Assembly: GCA_963674545.2 (NCBI GenBank)
Contig: CAXXFB010000001.1
Span: 3,224,001 to 3,288,000, forward strand
DNA from: JABGQS01 sp963674545
GTDB lineage: Bacteria; Bacillota; Clostridia; Christensenellales; SZUA-584
Length of the DNA: 64,000 nt
Direction: 5' to 3'
Shown piece by piece: positions 32,855 to 41,590 of this stretch (position 1 is its first letter; the number at the start of each line of letters is the position of its first letter). Position numbers and translations under genes: made by a program. The notes below the pieces were generated by a model that worked only from the letters and a program-made list of their open reading frames with translations, had not been told where the DNA came from and did no database searches.

Positions 32855-32864
32855 GTGTTATAAT
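32855..32864 (+). promoter_or_regulatory. Extended -10 promoter of the SH3b-nuclease lipoprotein
   Basis: TATAAT at 32859-32864 preceded by GTGT (extended -10 with TG); no good -35 is present. Transcription would begin near 32871, ruling out the upstream in-frame start at 32853. Confidence 0.5.
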
Positions 32865-32918
32865 CATGTAAATATATTATTTTTGGTGGAAAAAAATAAT
32901 CTATTCATGAGGTTTAGA

Positions 32919-34535
32919 ATGCATAAGTTTATCACAATTTTACTGACGCTGATGCTTGCTTTTGCACTGTGTTCATGCTCGGCGGAGGATGAACAGCAGG
33001 AAGTAAGCGCAGACGATTTAGCAGGTACGCCCGCTGCACAGGATGTTGAGGGGCCGGATTCCACACCGGTAAAAACGCCTATAGCAACAACGCAGCCGTT
33101 TGAGAGCCAGACACCGGAGCCGACACAGGAAGTGCAGACAACCGCTCCGCAGACTGACAGGCCAGTCGGTGTAGTGCGCAACAGCGGTGAGATAATTGGC
33201 ACAGGAGTAGCTTTCAGGGAAGGCCCAAGTGTTGACTCGGGGCTTATTGAGAGGCTGGGTCATGGCACTATAGTGCAAATTCTGAAAACTAACGTTGATG
33301 CTCAGTGGCATCAGGTGAAATATAACGGAAAAACCGGGTATATCAACAGGATGTATGTAACGCTGGACGCTTCTTTGGACGGATATAAGCTGGATTTTGT
33401 TGGAACGATAATCAATTGTCAGAACGACGTTAACGTTCGAAGCGGGCCGAGCACCGAGTCCGAGGTAATCGGTGTTGCCAACAAAGGAAGCAACCTGACC
33501 ATACTACCGCAGGATATATATATCGAAGACTGGTATCAGGTGGAATACAACGGCGAGGTCGCATATATCCATGCAGATTATCTTGATGTTTCAGCTATTG
33601 TTGAAGATGACCAGCTTTCCGATCTGACTATAAACGGCGGCAGTATATACCCTGCATTTTCACCTAATGAATACGGTTATGTCGTTAAGGCAAGTGCAGC
33701 CAGCATTACGATCAAGGCAAAAGCTAACGACGGAGTTGACATAGACATTGGCGGAAGCGGTAAAAGCAGCTACACTATCGAGATTCCTGCAGCAGGGATG
33801 AGGACTGTGCGTATTGCGCTGGACGGAGAAATACTGTATTCCGTGTATATATCCAGAGACGTAGTTACCGTAGGGACGTGGAACATCAAACGCGGTGACG
33901 GCAATCTGTTGATGCAGGGACGCATGGTTTACGACCAACAGCCAGATATTATGGGAATACAGGAAGCGTACCAAGACCTTACGGCGAGCAATATAATAGA
34001 CAACCTTGCCAGTCTTAAAACCAGAGGGATGCCGTATACTACATTTTCGGCGACCATCAATTATTCGAGCGGCGCTAAATATGGCAACGGTATAATTTCC
34101 AGCTATAAGTTTAACGGGACACAGACCTATAAACTTTATACAGGCGGAAATGAAAAGCGGCTGATGCAGAAGATAGTCGTCAACATTGACGGAAAGACAG
34201 TGTCTGTTTACAATACCCATTTGACACACAACTCATCTGCAGTAAGAAAAAAGCAGTTTGCTCAGATAGTTGATATACTCGATAAAGATGAGAATGATTA
34301 TATAATCCTTACCGGAGACTTTAATGCTAAAATGTCGGAGTTTTCGGTGTTCGGAGACTATACAGTTGTTAATACGATAGATACAAAGTATTATGATTAT
34401 TCAAAGAATATCATCGACGTTAGCGAGATTGACAATATAGTTGTTACAAAAAACATTGATGTAATAAACTCAAGGATAGTGATTACAAAACTTTCGGATC
34501 ATTATCCCGTCTTTGCATATCTGGTACTGAATTAG
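32919..34535 (+). CDS. Secreted lipoprotein: two SH3b domains, cadherin-like domain, DNase-I-fold domain
   Basis: A 538-residue predicted lipoprotein. Signal ending in FALCSC (lipobox with Cys), then a Thr/Pro/Glu-rich spacer (residues 30-85). Two bacterial SH3 (SH3b) repeats follow at about 85-145 (GVAFREGPSVDSG, YNGKTGYINRMYV) and 155-215 (DVNVRSGPSTESE, YNGEVAYIHADYL), a beta-sandwich resembling cadherin-like domains (220-285), and an endonuclease-exonuclease-phosphatase domain from about 295 (GTWNIKRGDGN, GIQEAYQD, ILTGDFNAKM, LSDHYPVFAYL). The catalytic Asp-His set is intact. It could bind wall and degrade DNA or a phosphodiester outside the cell. The ATG at 32919 is chosen for its GAGG site and the signal; a terminator follows. 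Confidence 0.85.
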   Translation: MHKFITILLTLMLAFALCSCSAEDEQQEVSADDLAGTPAAQDVEGPDSTPVKTPIATTQPFESQTPEPTQEVQTTAPQTDRPVGVVRNSGEIIGTGVAFREGPSVDSGLIERLGHGTIVQILKTNVDAQWHQVKYNGKTGYINRMYVTLDASLDGYKLDFVGTIINCQNDVNVRSGPSTESEVIGVANKGSNLTILPQDIYIEDWYQVEYNGEVAYIHADYLDVSAIVEDDQLSDLTINGGSIYPAFSPNEYGYVVKASAASITIKAKANDGVDIDIGGSGKSSYTIEIPAAGMRTVRIALDGEILYSVYISRDVVTVGTWNIKRGDGNLLMQGRMVYDQQPDIMGIQEAYQDLTASNIIDNLASLKTRGMPYTTFSATINYSSGAKYGNGIISSYKFNGTQTYKLYTGGNEKRLMQKIVVNIDGKTVSVYNTHLTHNSSAVRKKQFAQIVDILDKDENDYIILTGDFNAKMSEFSVFGDYTVVNTIDTKYYDYSKNIIDVSEIDNIVVTKNIDVINSRIVITKLSDHYPVFAYLVLN

Positions 34536-34555
34536 TCGATAAACAGATTTTAAAC

Positions 34556-34602
34556 AAGCTATAGACCGGCAGTGATGACGGACTGTATGTCTATAGTTTT
34601 TT
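34556..34602 (+). terminator. Rho-independent terminator
   Basis: CTATAGAC at 34559-34566 pairs with GTCTATAG at 34589-34596, extended by flanking A-T pairs, then six T. The 22-base loop is long but the stem and T run are clear. Confidence 0.8.
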
Positions 34603-34634
34603 AATTAAGATAAAAAAACGGATATATTCAATTG

Positions 34635-34643
34635 TGATATAAT
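34635..34643 (+). promoter_or_regulatory. Extended -10 promoter, first of two upstream of the sulfatase-like gene
   Basis: TGATATAAT ending at 34643, inside TTGTGATATAAT. No -35 is apparent. The same twelve-base string recurs 153 bases downstream. Confidence 0.45.
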
Positions 34644-34766
34644 ATAGACTTAACATCGCTCTGGAATTGATGTAAAAAAACGATGGTAAATGATACCTGA
34701 ATATAAATTCCTGTGTATGCTGTACTAATTTAAGGATTTATAGCATAAATCAGACTGTTTCAAGTC

Positions 34767-34796
34767 TTGTCGCTGCTAAATATGTTGTGATATAAT
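34767..34796 (+). promoter_or_regulatory. Extended -10 promoter, second of two upstream of the sulfatase-like gene
   Basis: TTGTCG at 34767-34772, 18 bases, TATAAT at 34791-34796 within TTGTGATATAAT. It lies 30 bases before the ATG at 34826. The remaining 34597-34766 holds the first promoter and no gene. Confidence 0.65.
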
Positions 34797-34825
34797 GTAC
34801 GAAAATGACTCAATAAGGTGAAAAC

Positions 34826-36733
34826 ATGAAAAAATGGCTCAAGTTATTTGGCAAAAGTGACGAGGGAACTGTATCTGAACAGAATTTGAACACCGGTGTT
34901 AAATCCGACGAAAAAGTAAAGACAACCGATGAGCCTGAATTGATGCAGAAAAAGAAAAATATGAACCCGGACAAAGATAGTAAAAAGAAGACGGATGCTG
35001 CCAAGGCTGCTGATACGATAGAAGATAAAAAGAAAAGCAGCGTTAGCGTATTGATAATAGAGCTTGTGTTTTCTGTACTACTTCTGGTTTCGATCTGTGC
35101 GCTGCGCACAGTGCATCTGTATGCTAACAATGTAGAACTCGTAAAGTTTTCCGATCTTGGCAAAGACTTATGGATCTATATGGGCATAAGCATAGCTGTG
35201 TTTGCTGTAATCCGTGTTTTTATTAGAAAACCGTATTTTGCATGTCTGCTTACAGCATTTGCAACTTTCTTTGCAGTGAACTTTAACCTGCTTATAGATT
35301 TTATGCGCTTGTTTGTAAATAAGTATCTTCATGCGTCCATAGGCGGCATAATAATATTTACGGTTCTGGTAACGGGGTTTATATTCCTTATCAGGTTTAT
35401 CTATAAAAAGAAATTATCTGTCAGTATAATTACAAAAATACTGGCTGTAACGTTTGCAGGGCTCGTTTTGTTCAATGTGGTTATGGCTTCTGTAGCGATG
35501 AATAAGGTTGCATCTGCCCAGGAAGAGGAAGAAGTTGTACTTGCAACACCTCAGCCTACCGTGGAAGCGACGCCGGAGCCGACAGAAGCAGTCACAACTC
35601 CTCAGCCAACACCGGAGCCGACTGTTGAAGCAACGCCGGAGGCTTTCGGGCTTCCAAATATTTATTTCTTCATTTTGGATGAATACAGCTCTTTCGATAT
35701 GATAGAGAAATACTACGGATATGGCAATAAAGCTTTCAATACTTTCCTTACCACAAACGGTTTTAACGTGATAAAGGAATCCTATTCGACAGATACTCAA
35801 ACAGGACACAGCATTACCGATACTCTGAACCTGGAGTATATTTCAAGGCATCTTTCATCCAGCGAATGCCTAAGCCGAATAAAAAATGCATCGTTTTTCA
35901 CTACACTGTCTGATCTTGGATATTCACAGTTCCAGATGTCTACCAGCAACAAGTATTTCAGGGGAATATTGAGCCTGAGGTCTGACGAAGGGGAGGAAGC
36001 GCTGGAGGAGATAGTCAATATGTTCGGGGATGAAGAAGCCGGTGACATAGTGTCGGACAGTTCGATCTCTGACGCCCTGACCGGGCTGTTTGAGCCCGAC
36101 GCTGACGCAATTATGTATGAGGACCCGGATGGGATAAACGAATGGGGATTCTATCCGTCGGATGTTATACGGGAGACCGACAGGTATAAGGACCATAAAT
36201 ATAAAACATATATCAATACTCTGCTAAAGGTCTTTGAGTATTACGAAAATCCTGATAATTATGTATACACGACACCAAAGGCCACATACACATACATGAC
36301 AGCGGCTCATGTACCGTTTGTGTTCAACGAATATGGAAATGTTTTATCATATAGTCAGAGTCGCAACTGGGAGAATAATGACGTTTACCTTGGACAGTAT
36401 AAATTTATTACAAAGCATTTGATGGCTAGCGTTTCTACAATAATAGAGAATGACCCTGATAGCATAATTATCATAATGTCCGACCACGGTATACGGTATC
36501 ATGCGGACTGCGGGAAAAAGCATACCTTTTATATAACAGATAAGGACTCCTGCCGGATAATGAATGCAGTATATATCAAAGGTGAACAGTACGATATGGA
36601 AGGCCTTTCCGCAATAAATACACTGCGGTATGTCCTCAGCCTTTATGACGGTATTGATTATTCACCAATTGAGGATCCTATAACGTCCGATTCCCCGGAC
36701 AGATTAAGAGGAATCATACCAAACCCAAGATAG
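34826..36733 (+). CDS. Membrane-anchored sulfatase/alkaline-phosphatase-fold protein (LtaS-like topology)
   Basis: A 635-residue protein. Sixty basic, Lys-rich cytoplasmic residues, about five TM segments (residues 70-230), a Pro/Thr/Glu-rich linker (residues 240-275) and an extracellular domain of the alkaline-phosphatase superfamily: NIYFFILDEYSSFD, TGHSITDTLNLEY (possible Thr nucleophile) and IIIMSDHGIRYH (metal ligands). TM bundle plus extracellular phosphatase fold is the arrangement of lipoteichoic-acid synthases and phosphoethanolamine transferases, but this is not LtaS itself. The next gene is a shorter paralogue. It is the first gene of the phosphonate/surface-polymer locus. Substrate unknown. 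Confidence 0.75.
   Translation: MKKWLKLFGKSDEGTVSEQNLNTGVKSDEKVKTTDEPELMQKKKNMNPDKDSKKKTDAAKAADTIEDKKKSSVSVLIIELVFSVLLLVSICALRTVHLYANNVELVKFSDLGKDLWIYMGISIAVFAVIRVFIRKPYFACLLTAFATFFAVNFNLLIDFMRLFVNKYLHASIGGIIIFTVLVTGFIFLIRFIYKKKLSVSIITKILAVTFAGLVLFNVVMASVAMNKVASAQEEEEVVLATPQPTVEATPEPTEAVTTPQPTPEPTVEATPEAFGLPNIYFFILDEYSSFDMIEKYYGYGNKAFNTFLTTNGFNVIKESYSTDTQTGHSITDTLNLEYISRHLSSSECLSRIKNASFFTTLSDLGYSQFQMSTSNKYFRGILSLRSDEGEEALEEIVNMFGDEEAGDIVSDSSISDALTGLFEPDADAIMYEDPDGINEWGFYPSDVIRETDRYKDHKYKTYINTLLKVFEYYENPDNYVYTTPKATYTYMTAAHVPFVFNEYGNVLSYSQSRNWENNDVYLGQYKFITKHLMASVSTIIENDPDSIIIIMSDHGIRYHADCGKKHTFYITDKDSCRIMNAVYIKGEQYDMEGLSAINTLRYVLSLYDGIDYSPIEDPITSDSPDRLRGIIPNPR
35542..35642 (+). repeat. Pro-Thr-Glu repeat linker inside the sulfatase-like protein
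   Basis: The coding sequence for residues about 240-272 repeats TPQPTVEATPEPTE-like units (TPQPT, EATPEPTE, TTPQPTPEPTVEATPE). The DNA shows a matching imperfect repeat of CCGGAGCC, so it probably grew by slippage. It forms a spacer between TM bundle and enzyme. Confidence 0.6.
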
Positions 36734-36742
36734 TATGATAAA

Positions 36743-36767
36743 GATGTATTAGCGGAGGTGATACATC
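36743..36767 (+). other. Inverted repeat enclosing a Shine-Dalgarno sequence between the paralogues
   Basis: GATGTAT at 36743-36749 pairs with ATACATC at 36761-36767. The eleven-base loop contains GGAGGTG but is not followed by a recognised gene; the next ATG is 60 bases away. Could be an RNA regulatory element or chance. Confidence 0.3.
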
Positions 36768-36825
36768 AGGATTTGGCCGCTAGCAGTAAAAAACAGCAGA
36801 GGTTATTACGGAATGGAGTATAGAC

Positions 36826-38313
36826 ATGAGCAGCGAGAACCAAACGAATAGCAAACCAGATGGCGCACGCAGCGGTATAATAAAAACATTGATCGACCTT
36901 GCATTTATCGCTTTCTGCGCCGGGTTATCAATGTTTTATCTTTTTACGGGCAATACTACGGAGCTTGAATTTAGAGAAATCGTGTTGCCGCTTGTTGTTT
37001 TTTCAGTGATGGGCTGGGTAATTTATACAATTATTCGGCTTATTCTGAGGAAACCACGAAAAGCAGCTATACTTTCCGGTGTAGTTATGGTGGTCGTTAC
37101 TAACGCCGGTATGCTTTATGATAAACTGGGGTACGTTTTAGTTTTGATTATATGCGCAGTTTTGATTACAGCTGTTTCTATAGTTGTTTTAAGGTTTGTG
37201 AAACCGGGAGGAGCAGCAAAAATAGAGTATATTGCAGCCGGCGTTCTTGCCGGGCTTATACTTTTCAATACAATTCTTAGTATTCCGCAGCTTATTGAGA
37301 ACAAGAAGCTTTCAAATGAAGCAGCGAACAAAGCGGCATCGCTTGAACAAATAGATATCCCTGCGCAGTACACAAGTTCTGACAATGAACTTCCTAATGT
37401 ATATATATTCATATTCGACGAGCTTGCAGGTTCACAGTGCATGGACGAGGTGTTCGGATATGATAACACATGGTTCTATAACCACATGCGGGAGCTGGGA
37501 TTCAGCGTTTCTGACGACTGTACAAACCATGAGCAGTTCACAATGGAAACGCTGGCAGGGTTGTTCAATCTTGAATATGCATTTGACTATGACACTTACG
37601 GGGCATTTGCGTGCCGGGAGCGGTTTGTAGATGCTAGGTTCTTTCATATTATGGAAGAGATGGGCTACGATTTATATGAGACGGAAGTTTCGAGCTTTGT
37701 AGATTTTGAGCCAAGGATGCAGTATGGGAAAAACAGAGAATATCATACTACAGAGGACGGAAGCACAACTGTTGAAGTTATTGCAGGCCGTACACTTTTA
37801 GGACCCGCTGCTGATGCGATGGGTATCTTCCCGGATACATACAAATGGTATGATGAGATATTGACATATTATACTCTGCCGGAAAGCTACACGTATGAAA
37901 ACGCATTTACGTTTACTTATATATGCTGTCCGCATGCACCGTTTATATATGATATAAACGGCAGCCCGGTTGACAAAGAACACAGAATGGACTGGACGGA
38001 CTCAAAGTATTTCCTTGAGCAGTATGAGTATATGTGCAAACGTATAACTCAATCGATGAACGGTGTTATTGAAAACGACCCAGATGCTGTGATAATGGTG
38101 CTTTCAGACCACGGAGTAAAGGCAAATAAATATCTATGGGACGGTCCGCAGACTACGTATGAGCAATCTACAGATACTTTCTTTGCGGTTTATACCGGCG
38201 GACGGGACGATCTTGGAGATATAAGCGGTCTGTCGGGAGTAAACGTCTTAAGGACGGTTATGAACAAAGAATTCGGGTTTGACCTTGACATGGTGGGTGC
38301 ACCGGAGAATTAA
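36826..38313 (+). CDS. Membrane-anchored sulfatase/alkaline-phosphatase-fold protein, paralogue of the preceding gene
   Basis: A 495-residue protein with four or five TM segments in residues 18-150, a short linker, and an extracellular alkaline-phosphatase-superfamily domain starting NVYIFIFDELAGS at about residue 188. A candidate nucleophile region is QFTMETLAGLFNLEY, and the metal site includes VIMVLSDHGVKAN near residue 425. It is clearly related to the 34826 protein in order of motifs (FDEx, NLEY, SDHG) and spacing but lacks the Lys-rich head and Pro-Thr linker. Two diverged copies beside phosphonate genes suggest two related transfer or hydrolysis steps on the outer surface. Exact reaction unknown. 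Confidence 0.72.
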   Translation: MSSENQTNSKPDGARSGIIKTLIDLAFIAFCAGLSMFYLFTGNTTELEFREIVLPLVVFSVMGWVIYTIIRLILRKPRKAAILSGVVMVVVTNAGMLYDKLGYVLVLIICAVLITAVSIVVLRFVKPGGAAKIEYIAAGVLAGLILFNTILSIPQLIENKKLSNEAANKAASLEQIDIPAQYTSSDNELPNVYIFIFDELAGSQCMDEVFGYDNTWFYNHMRELGFSVSDDCTNHEQFTMETLAGLFNLEYAFDYDTYGAFACRERFVDARFFHIMEEMGYDLYETEVSSFVDFEPRMQYGKNREYHTTEDGSTTVEVIAGRTLLGPAADAMGIFPDTYKWYDEILTYYTLPESYTYENAFTFTYICCPHAPFIYDINGSPVDKEHRMDWTDSKYFLEQYEYMCKRITQSMNGVIENDPDAVIMVLSDHGVKANKYLWDGPQTTYEQSTDTFFAVYTGGRDDLGDISGLSGVNVLRTVMNKEFGFDLDMVGAPEN

Positions 38314-38318
38314 ACTAG

Positions 38319-38334
38319 CCGGCAGGTTTGCCGG
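38319..38334 (+). other. Short intergenic hairpin without T tract
   Basis: CCGGCA at 38319-38324 pairs with TGCCGG at 38329-38334 over a four-base loop, five bases after the stop of the second sulfatase-like gene. With no T run it may stabilise the 3' end of the message instead of terminating. Confidence 0.4.
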
Positions 38335-38370
38335 ATGAATAAATAATAGATTGCGCAGGGTGAAAGACAT

Positions 38371-40452
38371 ATGGAGCTAATCAACAAAATTATAGGTATA
38401 CCACTCGGATATATCATGTGGCTGTGCTATATACTTTTCAGGAATTATGGTATTGCGATAGTACTGTTTACTTTGCTTACAAAAGCGCTTATGTTCCCGC
38501 TTAACATCTGGGTACAGAAGAACTCTATCAAGATGGTCAAGCTAAAGCCCAGGCTTAATGAGATAGCTGCGTCTTGTGTCGGGAACAGGGACATGGTTGC
38601 TGAAAAGCAGATGGCTTTATATAAGCAGGAAAAATATCGGCCGCTTGCCGGAACTTTGCCGCTGCTTATACAGATACCTATAATACTCGGACTTATAGCT
38701 GTGGTTTACAACCCGCTGCAGCATCTTTTACATATAGATGCTAATATAATAGAAGCGCTTACTAATAAGGCGATGGAGCTTACCGGAGTGACCGAACTTG
38801 GTTCCGGCGCTCATCTGAAGATAGTCGAGATGATTAACGATCCTATGTATATTAATGCATTCTCGGGCATAAATATTCCGGGTACGGCAGAAGCAATTGA
38901 GAAGATAAGGGCGCTGGATCTTGATTTTCTTGGATTCAATCTTTCGAGCACGCCGAGCATTACTATATGGAACAGGCTGCTGCTGATACCACTGCTTTCG
39001 GGCGGCAGCGCATTTTTGCTTTCGGTTGTGCAGAACAAAGTCAACGTTTTGCAGCGTGAAGCGGGATGGTTCGGACGGTGGGGGATGGCGATATTCCTAA
39101 CGTTGTTCTCACTCTATTTTGCTTTCATCGTGCCTGCGGGAGTTGGACTGTACTGGATATTGAGCAACATCATTTCACTTCTGCTTATGCTGGTCGTTAA
39201 CCTGATTTATCCTCCGAAGAAATATATTGATTATGAAGCATTGGAAAAGAGCAAGGAAGCGCTGGCGCAGAGTAAGGAACTTGAAAAGAAGCTAAAGCCG
39301 ACCGCAGATCAGAAAGCAAAGGCAAAAGCGGATTATAAGCGTTTTTTAGATGAAAACAACGTGAAGAAGCTTGTTTTCTATTCCGAAAAAAGCGGTTTTT
39401 ATAAATATTTTAAGGGCGTTATAGAGTATATAACGAACAACTCTGACTTAGTTATCCATTACATCACTAGCGATCCAAATGATCAGGTGTTCAATCTGGA
39501 TAATCCGCAGATAGCGCCTTATTATATTGATGACAACAGGCTCATAGTGCTTTTTATGAAGATAGAAGCGGAGATGTTCGTGATGACCATGTCTGATATT
39601 CAGCAATTTCACCTTAAGCGTTCGCTGGTAAAAAAGAGCATGGAATATGTCTACATGTTTCATTATCCGCTGAGTACTACTATGGTGCTGCGCAAAGGTG
39701 CGCTCGACCATTATAACACAATATTCTGCGTTGGGGAGTTTCAGTTTGATGAGATAAGACAGACGGAGAAACACTACGGACTGCCTGAAAAGAATCTTGT
39801 GCTGTGCGGATATGCTATGCTTGAGGAGCTGCAGGCAAGGTATGACATAATGGAAAAAAAGGTGAGGGAGAACAAGAAGATACTCATCGCTCCGTCTTGG
39901 CAGGAGGATAATATACTCGACAGCTGCATACACGAAATACTGGATGAGCTGCTCGGCAATGGGTATGAAGTTGTAGTAAGGCCGCACCCTGAGTATGTGA
40001 AAAGATATGCCGCTAATATGAACAATATTGTGGAGCGATACAGGGATTATGAGGGAGACGATTTGTGTTTCGAGCTGGACTTTAGCGACAGCAGCTCTAT
40101 ATTCAACTCTGACCTCGTTATAAGCGACTGGTCGGGTACTGCTTATGAAGCTGCGTTCGTAACGAAAAAGCCGGTTATATTCATTAACACGCTGCCTAAG
40201 ATAAACAACCCTGAATATAACGTTATAGAAGCGCAGCCGCTGGAGATGGTGCTGCGGGATGAGATAGGTATGCAGATAGACCCGGACAAAATGGGCGGAC
40301 TGTGCCCGGCTATAGAAGAGCTTCTTGCGTCCGGAGAAAAGTATGCTGCAAGGATAGAAGAGATAAGGAATACTTATATTGCTAATTTCGGCAAGAGTGC
40401 GCAGACCGGCGGACAATACATTATAGATAAATTAACTGATAAAGGAAATTGA
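38371..40452 (+). CDS. YidC/Oxa1 insertase domain fused to CDP-glycerol glycerophosphotransferase-like domain
   Basis: A 693-residue fusion. Residues 1-285 are YidC-like: IVLFTLLTKALMFPLN (Lys in the charged position that is Arg in most YidCs), LLIQIPIILGL, and PAGVGLYWILSNIISLLL in the last TM. It lacks the lipobox of Firmicute housekeeping YidC. A Lys/Glu-rich cytoplasmic coil (residues 290-325) leads to a transferase domain (about 335-690) of the TagB/TagF family: APSWQEDNILDSC, VVVRPHPEYVKRY, and SDLVISDWSGTAYEAAF then KKPVIFI. Such domains transfer a phosphoalkyl group from a CDP/CMP ester to a polymer. Followed at 1 base by phosphonopyruvate decarboxylase, it is the likely transferase of the phosphonate locus. 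Confidence 0.85.
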   Translation: MELINKIIGIPLGYIMWLCYILFRNYGIAIVLFTLLTKALMFPLNIWVQKNSIKMVKLKPRLNEIAASCVGNRDMVAEKQMALYKQEKYRPLAGTLPLLIQIPIILGLIAVVYNPLQHLLHIDANIIEALTNKAMELTGVTELGSGAHLKIVEMINDPMYINAFSGINIPGTAEAIEKIRALDLDFLGFNLSSTPSITIWNRLLLIPLLSGGSAFLLSVVQNKVNVLQREAGWFGRWGMAIFLTLFSLYFAFIVPAGVGLYWILSNIISLLLMLVVNLIYPPKKYIDYEALEKSKEALAQSKELEKKLKPTADQKAKAKADYKRFLDENNVKKLVFYSEKSGFYKYFKGVIEYITNNSDLVIHYITSDPNDQVFNLDNPQIAPYYIDDNRLIVLFMKIEAEMFVMTMSDIQQFHLKRSLVKKSMEYVYMFHYPLSTTMVLRKGALDHYNTIFCVGEFQFDEIRQTEKHYGLPEKNLVLCGYAMLEELQARYDIMEKKVRENKKILIAPSWQEDNILDSCIHEILDELLGNGYEVVVRPHPEYVKRYAANMNNIVERYRDYEGDDLCFELDFSDSSSIFNSDLVISDWSGTAYEAAFVTKKPVIFINTLPKINNPEYNVIEAQPLEMVLRDEIGMQIDPDKMGGLCPAIEELLASGEKYAARIEEIRNTYIANFGKSAQTGGQYIIDKLTDKGN

Positions 40453-40453
40453 T

Positions 40454-41587
40454 ATGGATGTAAAATTGTTTTTAGAAGGTATAAAGAGTTTAGGGGTTGA
40501 CAGTTATTACGGCGTCCCGGATTCGCAGCTAAAAGCATTGTGCGATTTGCTGTTTGAGCAGTATGGAGTGGGCAAAGAGCACATAGTGGCGGCAAATGAA
40601 GGAGCGGCAGTTGGCCTTGCGGCAGGGCACTATCTTGCAACGGGAAAGCCTGCACTTGTCTATATGCAGAACAGCGGGATAGGCAATGCTGTTAATCCTA
40701 TAGCTTCGCTTCTGAGTGACGATGTTTATGCGATACCCTGCATATTCGTTATCGGGTGGAGGGGAGAGCCGGGCATAAAAGACGAACCCCAGCACGCATT
40801 TCAAGGCAAGGCCACACTGCCGCTGCTTGATGTGCTGGACATTACCTACTCGGTTATTTCCGGCGAGACTACGCAGGAAGAATTCGATTTGTTGATAAAA
40901 AATGCGGCGGAATGCGCTGCAAAGGGAAAAAGCTGTGCGTTCGTTATTAAAAAAGGAGCGCTTAGCTATGACGGTAAAGCTTCTTATAAAAATGATAATA
41001 CCATGAGCCGTGAAGATGCTATAAGGATTATTGCGCAGAATGCGGACGAAGAAGATGTCTTCGTATCTACGACTGGCAAAGCTTCAAGAGAGCTCTTTGA
41101 GATACGTGAGGCACAGGGTGCAGGACATGCACATGACTTTCTGACAGTCGGTTCTATGGGGCATTCGTCGATGATAGCACTTGGCATTGCAATGGAGAAA
41201 AAGGACACAAGGGTATGGTGTATAGACGGGGACGGTGCAATGGTGATGCATCTGGGAAGCGCGCTTATAGAAGCGCAGCAAAAGTGCAGCAATCTTGTTC
41301 ATATAGTGCTAAATAACGAAGCTCATGAATCTGTGGGAGGGATGCCGGTTGCAATGGGCAGAGCGGATTTCTGTGTAATTGCGAAGGTACTGGGCTACGA
41401 TTATTATACGTGCGTATCTGATGGGGAAGGTTTGAAAAGCTGTATAGAGGAAGTCAAAGCCGGAAAAGGCACAGCCCTTATTGAGGTGAAGGTTGCGATT
41501 GGGTCGAGAAAAGACCTGGGACGGCCGACGACTACACCAAAAGACAACAAACAGGCATTGATGGAATATCTCAGCGAAAGGGAGTAA
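40454..41587 (+). CDS. aepY: Phosphonopyruvate decarboxylase
   Basis: A 377-residue thiamine-diphosphate enzyme converting phosphonopyruvate to phosphonoacetaldehyde and CO2, making PEP mutase effectively irreversible. Evidence: the N-terminal GVPDSQLKALCD and AANEGAAVGLAAG (catalytic Glu), and the ThDP-binding GDGAMVMHLGSA to NNEAHESVGG block at about residues 257-300. The conserved KPALVYMQNSG and GEPGIKDEPQH motifs separate it from other decarboxylases. It starts 1 base after the YidC-fusion stop. Assignment is secure, supported by PEP mutase downstream. Confidence 0.95.
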   Translation: MDVKLFLEGIKSLGVDSYYGVPDSQLKALCDLLFEQYGVGKEHIVAANEGAAVGLAAGHYLATGKPALVYMQNSGIGNAVNPIASLLSDDVYAIPCIFVIGWRGEPGIKDEPQHAFQGKATLPLLDVLDITYSVISGETTQEEFDLLIKNAAECAAKGKSCAFVIKKGALSYDGKASYKNDNTMSREDAIRIIAQNADEEDVFVSTTGKASRELFEIREAQGAGHAHDFLTVGSMGHSSMIALGIAMEKKDTRVWCIDGDGAMVMHLGSALIEAQQKCSNLVHIVLNNEAHESVGGMPVAMGRADFCVIAKVLGYDYYTCVSDGEGLKSCIEEVKAGKGTALIEVKVAIGSRKDLGRPTTTPKDNKQALMEYLSERE

Positions 41588-41590
41588 CCG

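Noticed and set aside
35542..35642. Tandem DNA repeat or CRISPR-like array
   Set aside because: It is within a gene and encodes a Pro-Thr-Glu linker; units are imperfect, short and have no spacers.
39448..40416. A 322-codon open frame on the minus strand
   Set aside because: It lies wholly opposite the glycerophosphotransferase domain; no ribosome binding site and no family features.
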